Positions 5,294 to 9,398 of a stretch of 9,398 nt of DNA are shown piece after piece. The DNA is taken from positions 1 to 9,398 of the forward strand of contig CALWXY010000186.1 in NCBI GenBank assembly GCA_944385595.1, given 5' to 3'. The stretch is from an uncultured Oscillospiraceae bacterium (GTDB lineage Bacteria > Bacillota > Clostridia > Oscillospirales > Oscillospiraceae). Within the stretch, counting starts at the first letter, position 1. Every line of letters begins with the position of its first letter. Below the pieces are notes generated by a model. It worked only from the letters and a program-made list of their open reading frames with translations. It ran no database searches and was not told the DNA's origin. The position numbers were made by a program, and so were the translations under genes.

Positions 5294-5324
5294 GTCAAAA
5301 AAGCTCCGTTGGAGCTTTTTTGAC
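5294..5324. terminator. bidirectional-type intrinsic terminator downstream of cadA
   Basis: GTCAAAAAAGCTCC and GGAGCTTTTTTGAC form a perfect 14-bp stem with a GTT loop. The A-tract and T-tract lie inside the stem, so a transcript from either side meets a GC-rich core followed by six T. It is only three bases after the preceding hairpin. Confidence 0.8.
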
Positions 5325-5343
5325 CGAGCTTTGCCGCTTCGCC

Positions 5344-5371
5344 CAAAAAGCCTGATATCTCAGGCTTTTTG
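5344..5371. terminator. second intrinsic terminator downstream of cadA
   Basis: CAAAAAGCCTGA pairs exactly with TCAGGCTTTTTG around TATC, a 12-bp stem with a five-T tract. It is built like the terminator 20 bases upstream. No gene lies between the two. Confidence 0.75.
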
Positions 5372-5484
5372 ACGGCGGCCTATCCCATTCGAGGCGGGCC
5401 TTGCCCCTCGAGCTCCCCCGCTGTATCCTGTGATTGCAGTTGAGGCAGATTTTGACAGCTTACAGGTTTTCGCTTTTCCTCCAG
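5372..5484. other. non-coding spacer with a small GC-rich hairpin
   Basis: I see no gene here. TCGAGG at 5389-5394 and CCTCGA at 5406-5411 form a 6-bp stem around a GC-rich loop. The part up to about 5420 is GC-rich, and the part after it turns AT-rich towards the next promoter. A TTGACA at 5452-5457 has no matching -10 at 17 bases. Confidence 0.5.
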
Positions 5485-5513
5485 TTGACTTTAACGATAT
5501 AACAGGTTAAACT
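5485..5513 (+). promoter_or_regulatory. predicted promoter of the N-terminal SLH protein gene
   Basis: TTGACT (5485-5490) and TAAACT (5508-5513) are separated by 17 bases, giving a start near 5520. This supports translation from the TTG at 5543, because the upstream ATG at 5516 would lie before the transcript start. An overlapping TATAAC (5498-5503) is an alternative -10 without a good -35. Confidence 0.6.
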
Positions 5514-5542
5514 CAATGTATAAACACAAAGGGGGAATTGTC

Positions 5543-8014
5543 TTGAAGACGACATTTCGCAGACTCATCGCGCTCGCGCTCACACTCTGCATATGCGCCG
5601 GCCTCATGATTTTCCCGGCGCAGGCCGCGAGCTTTTCCGACGTCCCGTCGGGGCACTGGGCGGCTGACTACATAGACCGCCTCACCGACGGCGGGATAAT
5701 CGACGGCATGGGCGACGGCAGCTACCAGCCGGACGGCACGCTCACCAGAGCGCAGTACATAAAGCTGATTTCCAGCGTCGTCGGCACCGGGCAAAACGCC
5801 GACGCGCCCGAGACAGCGGACGTGGCCGCCTCGCACTGGGCGTATGCCTATGTGGCCGAGGGCTTCTCCCGCGCCATACTGCGCGAGAGCGACCTCACGA
5901 ACGGCAATTTCCGCCCCGACGCGCCCGTCGACAGGCAGACCGCCGCGCTCTGGATGGTGCGCGCCCTGGGCGTCAGCTATCAGTCTATAGAGCCGGGCTT
6001 CACAGACGTCGCCGACGACGGCAGCGAGCTCTCTCAGGCGCTGGCCACCAGCCGGAAGCTGGGGCTGATCGAGGGCTATCCCGACGGCAGCTTCCGCCCG
6101 GAGAACACGCTCACAAGAGCGGAGGCCGCGGCCATAATCTGCCGCATGATAGACAAGAAAACGGAGATGGAGGCGCCGCGCGAGGCGACCAACACCGTCG
6201 AGTACAGAGAGGACGTCACAGTCGCGGACAGCGGCGCGGCGAACCGCCTCGTGAGCGACAGCGACGAGTACAGCGTGTTCGAGAACATCGACAGCAGCAT
6301 CTCGCAGCTGCAGACTGGCGACGTGTTCGTCATCGAGTCGTCCGACGAGCTGCCCGGCGGCTACTCCGCCAAGGTGAAGAGCATAAGCATCTCCGGCAGC
6401 CGCGCCACGATTTACAAGGACGAGCTGGAGCTGGGCGACGTGCTCACCAGCATAGACATATACCAGACCGGCTACGCCGACGCCTCGTCGTTTGAAAATG
6501 CCGAGCTGGGCGAGGGCGTGACCCTCCTGCCCGCCGAGGCCGAGCTGATGGACACCATAGGCAGCTACAAGGCGAAGTTCGAGATTAGCCGCGAGCTGGC
6601 CGGGGGAATTGAGCTGACCGGCGAGATAGAGGTCGGCATCAAGGCGACGCTCGACGCCGAGTGGCGCGCGGTGTGGGACGGCCTCTGCGCCATAGACTTC
6701 GACGTGGACGTCGACATGAGCAGCACCGTCGGCGTGACGGGCGAGCTGAAAAAGGAGATCGAGATCCCGCTGGCCGAGGCCATCAATATCAAGATAGGCG
6801 GCGGCAAGCTGCAGTCGGTGGCAAAGCTCGGCCTGTACATGGTAATCAGCGGCAAGGGCGAGATTACCGTCGAGGTGCGGCGCAGCGAGAGCTTCGGCCT
6901 CGGCGTCGGCTACGAGGACTGGGATTTCAAGACCAAATTCAACACCAAATCCGAGACCGAGGTCGACGGCTCCGCGAGCATCACCGTCACCGTCGGGCCG
7001 AGAGTCCAGGCCAAGGTGACCTTCCTCGGCGACCTGATGAAGATGGACGCCTCCCTCTCCGGCGGCGGAATGCTGAAGCTGAACTACAAATGGCTGAACC
7101 TCAAGGAGGAGGACAATTTCACCGAAGAGAACAACCTCTTCGGCGAGGAGTTTGAGATCACAAGCAACAACGAGGTCAGCTACCACGCCTGCACATATTG
7201 CATAGACGGCAAGATCAACCCCTATTGCTCGCTCAAGCTGAGCTTCAAGCTCGGCAAGAACAAGGTCAGCCACAGCGACTCGCTGGAGCTCACGCCGACG
7301 AAGTTCCACATCTCCTCCGAGGACGGCTTCGGCCAGGGCGACTGCGACAACTACGCCACAATCAGCCTGCAGGGCGAGGGCGAGCACGACGGACGCAGGG
7401 TCGTCTACGTCGACAGCGTCGAGGAGCTGTATGCCGCCATAGCCTCCGACACCGAGATACGCCTCGCAAACATGGTGTTCGACTTCGGGGGCGGCGGCCT
7501 CGACATCTCCAATCTGGAGAACCTCTCCATAATCGGCGATACCAACAGCGAGTTCATCTCCCTCGACTATGACGACACCGTCGTCAGCGTGTTCGAGTCG
7601 AAGAACATACTGATTAAAAATGTATCCATCGGCCACGACCCGAAGGTGCTGGAGAGCTGCTCGGCGGGCGTTGTCGCCTCCACGTCGTCGGAGGTGACGC
7701 TTGAAAACTGCGACATCTACGGCTGCGGCATGTACGGCCTGGGCGGCTACTACGCCGACTACACATTGCGTGACTGCGTGATACGCGATTGCTCCTACGC
7801 CGCCACCTATGTGAGCGACAGCACGCTGAGCTTTGAAAACTGCGACTTCCTCCGCAACGCCTACCTGTACGATGGAGGCGCGCTGCTCGCGGGCTTCGAC
7901 TCCTCGATGACGCTCAAAAACTGCGCGTTTGAGGATAACCTCAACGCATTCCTTGCCGACGAGACGGTCGCCGTCGACGAGTACGGCTGCACCTACAGCG
8001 GCAATAAATTCTGA
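5543..8014 (+). CDS. exported SLH-domain surface protein with C-terminal right-handed beta-helix
   Basis: This 823-residue protein is secreted and anchored to the cell wall. A Sec signal peptide (about 1-28: basic KTTFRR, a hydrophobic core, then PAQA/ASF) is followed by three S-layer homology repeats at about 30-80, 91-143 and 152-203. These carry the typical F-DV-HWA, G-GDGSYQPDGTLTRAQ and GYPDGSFRPENTLTRAE patterns. SLH trimers bind pyruvylated wall polysaccharide. Residues about 204-617 are a beta-rich region I cannot assign, with a CTYC motif at 550-553. From about 618 a beta-helix follows: VEELYAAIASDTEIRLAN, then short repeated strands such as VTLENCDIYGC, LSFENCDFLRN and MTLKNCAFEDN. 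TTG 5543 is chosen as the start because AAAGGGGGAA lies 6-7 bases upstream and the signal peptide then begins correctly; ATG 5516 has no such site. It stands alone between a promoter and a shared terminator. Ligand or enzymatic role unknown. Confidence 0.88.
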   Translation: MKTTFRRLIALALTLCICAGLMIFPAQAASFSDVPSGHWAADYIDRLTDGGIIDGMGDGSYQPDGTLTRAQYIKLISSVVGTGQNADAPETADVAASHWAYAYVAEGFSRAILRESDLTNGNFRPDAPVDRQTAALWMVRALGVSYQSIEPGFTDVADDGSELSQALATSRKLGLIEGYPDGSFRPENTLTRAEAAAIICRMIDKKTEMEAPREATNTVEYREDVTVADSGAANRLVSDSDEYSVFENIDSSISQLQTGDVFVIESSDELPGGYSAKVKSISISGSRATIYKDELELGDVLTSIDIYQTGYADASSFENAELGEGVTLLPAEAELMDTIGSYKAKFEISRELAGGIELTGEIEVGIKATLDAEWRAVWDGLCAIDFDVDVDMSSTVGVTGELKKEIEIPLAEAINIKIGGGKLQSVAKLGLYMVISGKGEITVEVRRSESFGLGVGYEDWDFKTKFNTKSETEVDGSASITVTVGPRVQAKVTFLGDLMKMDASLSGGGMLKLNYKWLNLKEEDNFTEENNLFGEEFEITSNNEVSYHACTYCIDGKINPYCSLKLSFKLGKNKVSHSDSLELTPTKFHISSEDGFGQGDCDNYATISLQGEGEHDGRRVVYVDSVEELYAAIASDTEIRLANMVFDFGGGGLDISNLENLSIIGDTNSEFISLDYDDTVVSVFESKNILIKNVSIGHDPKVLESCSAGVVASTSSEVTLENCDIYGCGMYGLGGYYADYTLRDCVIRDCSYAATYVSDSTLSFENCDFLRNAYLYDGGALLAGFDSSMTLKNCAFEDNLNAFLADETVAVDEYGCTYSGNKF

Positions 8015-8019
8015 GGCAT

Positions 8020-8051
8020 AAAAAATCCCCGCCGACAGGCGGGGATTTTTT
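8020..8051. terminator. bidirectional terminator shared by two convergent SLH genes
   Basis: AAAAAATCCCCGCC pairs with GGCGGGGATTTTTT around GACA, a perfect 14-bp stem. A-tract and T-tract flank the GC core on both strands. It fills most of the 38-base gap between the two stop codons and would end transcription from either side. Confidence 0.92.
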
Positions 8052-8052
8052 G

Positions 8053-9398
8053 TTATCCGATGAATTCAACAAACCGCATGAACATGGCCGCGACCTCGGC
8101 GCGGGTGGCGCTGCCCTGCGGGCGGAGCGTGCCGTCGTCGTAGCCGTTTATGAGGCCGTTCATAGTCATCCAGCACATTGCCTCGTAGGCGTATTCGCTG
8201 ACCTCGCCGGCGTCGTTAAAGTCGAGCCGGAAGGCCCACATGCCGGTGAAGCCGAGGCCCTTGCTCTGGGCGTAGCGGTAGAGGATGACGGCCAGCTGCT
8301 CGCGGGTGATGGGCTCGTCCGGGGCGAAGACGCCCTCGCCGTAGCCGTTCACCAGCCCGTTCTCCGCCGCCCAGGAGACGGCGCTGCTGTACCAGAGGCC
8401 GCTGCCGGTGTCGTCGAATGCGGAGCCATGGGCCTCCGGCTCGCCATCGAGGCGGTAGAGCAGCGTGGCCATCATGCCGCGCGTGAGCGTGAAGCCGGGG
8501 GCGAACTCGCCGTCGCCGACGCCGTTCATCAGGCCGTTGTCCCAGACGTACTCAACGGCATCGTAGAACCAGTCGCCGTCCTCAACGTCGTCAAACGGCA
8601 TGCCGCCGACGTCCGGCTCGGGCTTTGAGACGGAGCCGCCGCCACCGCCGCCGCTTCCGCCGCTGCCGGGATCTTTGGGCGACTCATAGCTGAACGGCGC
8701 GGAGCTGCCGCTCGGGAGGTAGAACAAATCGTTGTTGAGCTTGACCTCAACCGGCTGGTCCGAGCCGTTTTTCAGATTGATGGTGCGGCTCGACCCGGAT
8801 ACGGTGGCGCTGAGGCCGGTTTGGAAAACGGTGACGACGTCGCCGTCGGCCGCGGCGTCGACGGCCTTCTGGAGCGTGGCGTAGCTCTTGCCGTTCAGCT
8901 CGGCGACTGCATCGTCTGCGACGACGCGATACGGGTATGCCCCGCCGACCTCGATTATTTTGAAGCCCTCGGCGAGATAGTCGCTGAGCTGTGCGCTCTC
9001 ACTGGCGGGATTGTGACTGGCGTTTTGTATAGTCACCCGGTCGCTCGCGAAGCTGCCGCCGGTGATGGACAGCCGCGCGGAGTAAGTCGGATTGGCGGAG
9101 GCGGTGCTGCTGTAGTAGTTGTTTACGGTGATTGCGCCGTACTCGCCGCCGGTGACGGTGCAGTTGCCCGCCGCGCCGACCGACAGCATGCCGAAGCTGC
9201 CGCCGGAGACGACGGCGTTCGTTGCGGTGTTGTAGTTGCCGATTATCAGCTCATTGCCGGTGAAGCTGCTGATGTCAAAGCCGGAGCCGTAGAGCCTGAG
9301 CGCGCCTGAGCCGTCGGGCATGGTGATGCTGCCGGTGAAGCTGTGCCCGTTGGAGCGGAGGGATATCTCCCCGGATTTCGCGGTGCTCACCACAACGT
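8053..9398 (-). CDS. SLH-domain surface protein, C-terminal part (start outside the window)
   Basis: The last roughly 448 residues are visible, and the frame stays open to the right edge; the GTG at 9393-9391 is internal, not a start. Numbered from that GTG, residues about 1-125 form a repetitive beta-rich region with recurring VVSGGSF, TVTGGEY and SITGGSF turns, as in right-handed beta-helix proteins. Next comes a module with NGKSYATLQKAVDAAADGDVV (about 167-187, of a type common in clostridial surface proteins). A Gly/Ser linker (242-255) leads to three C-terminal SLH repeats at about 266-313, 326-374 and 391-440. These carry LTRG, ITRE and ATRA in place of the canonical TRAE-type motif. 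The SLH trimer would bind the protein to wall polysaccharide, with the beta-helix exposed. Its domain order is the reverse of its convergent neighbour. No function beyond surface display can be given. Confidence 0.88.
   Translation of the reverse strand, partial: VVVSTAKSGEISLRSNGHSFTGSITMPDGSGALRLYGSGFDISSFTGNELIIGNYNTATNAVVSGGSFGMLSVGAAGNCTVTGGEYGAITVNNYYSSTASANPTYSARLSITGGSFASDRVTIQNASHNPASESAQLSDYLAEGFKIIEVGGAYPYRVVADDAVAELNGKSYATLQKAVDAAADGDVVTVFQTGLSATVSGSSRTINLKNGSDQPVEVKLNNDLFYLPSGSSAPFSYESPKDPGSGGSGGGGGGSVSKPEPDVGGMPFDDVEDGDWFYDAVEYVWDNGLMNGVGDGEFAPGFTLTRGMMATLLYRLDGEPEAHGSAFDDTGSGLWYSSAVSWAAENGLVNGYGEGVFAPDEPITREQLAVILYRYAQSKGLGFTGMWAFRLDFNDAGEVSEYAYEAMCWMTMNGLINGYDDGTLRPQGSATRAEVAAMFMRFVEFIG

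Noticed and set aside
5452..5457. TTGACA considered as the -35 of the SLH gene promoter
   Set aside because: No -10-like hexamer lies 16-18 bases downstream; the TTGACT/TAAACT pair at 5485-5513 fits better.
5513..7636. A 707-codon open frame antisense to the SLH gene
   Set aside because: The bias for GAC, GTC and GCC codons on the coding strand removes stops from the opposite frame. The translation is Ala/Val/Leu/Asp-rich with no domain, signal or ribosome binding site.
8641..8670. GCC/GCT-rich repeat considered as a microsatellite or phase-variable tract
   Set aside because: It encodes the Gly/Ser linker of the SLH protein with mixed codons and is too irregular for a slippage tract.

Overview
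The window reads as chromosome of a GC-rich anaerobic Firmicute, most likely a clostridial lineage near Oscillospiraceae. This is inferred from gene families only. The supporting signs are Shine-Dalgarno sites of the GGAGG type before most genes, S-layer homology (SLH) surface proteins, a bacterial ferredoxin-type protein of the anaerobe kind, a YczE-like membrane protein and an IS30-family transposase. Ile codons are often ATA despite the high GC content. No tRNA, rRNA or CRISPR array was seen.

Layout, left to right. (1) At about 1-389 is the 5' end of an IS30-family element on the minus strand, cut by the window edge. Its leader contains an inverted repeat that covers the transposase start codon. 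(2) At 400-1805, on the minus strand, a Crp/Fnr-family regulator is followed 32 nt later by a YczE/YitT-like membrane protein and a strong intrinsic terminator. (3) At 1806-2610, divergent from the regulator, is a 229-residue Fe-S protein. The 87-nt gap between them holds the perfect palindrome TGTGG-N6-CCACA. It lies at about -41 for the Fe-S gene and just downstream of the predicted start of the regulator's transcript. (4) At 2614-5324 is a divergent metal-resistance locus: an ArsR/SmtB repressor on the minus strand, and on the plus strand a 72-residue stand-alone HMA metal-binding protein followed by a CadA/ZntA-type P-type ATPase without its own HMA domain. A consensus promoter and a perfect 18-bp palindromic operator precede the plus-strand pair. 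(5) At 5256-5371 three strong hairpins lie in tandem. (6) At 5485-9398 are two convergent genes for large exported SLH proteins sharing one bidirectional terminator. One has SLH repeats at its N-terminus and a beta-helix at its C-terminus. The other has a beta-helix-like body, a Gly-rich linker and SLH repeats at its C-terminus, and its start lies outside the window.

How the parts work together. The metal locus is a self-contained sensor, chaperone and exporter module, probably for Zn(II)/Cd(II)/Pb(II). The Crp/Fnr, YczE and Fe-S genes form a second regulated unit around one operator; its physiological signal cannot be read from the sequence. The SLH proteins would sit on the cell wall. I do not see an undescribed multi-gene system. 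The observations most worth checking are the single operator with two opposite predicted outputs, the translation-blocking leader of the IS element, the split metal ATPase, and the roughly 415-residue unassigned middle region of the first SLH protein.
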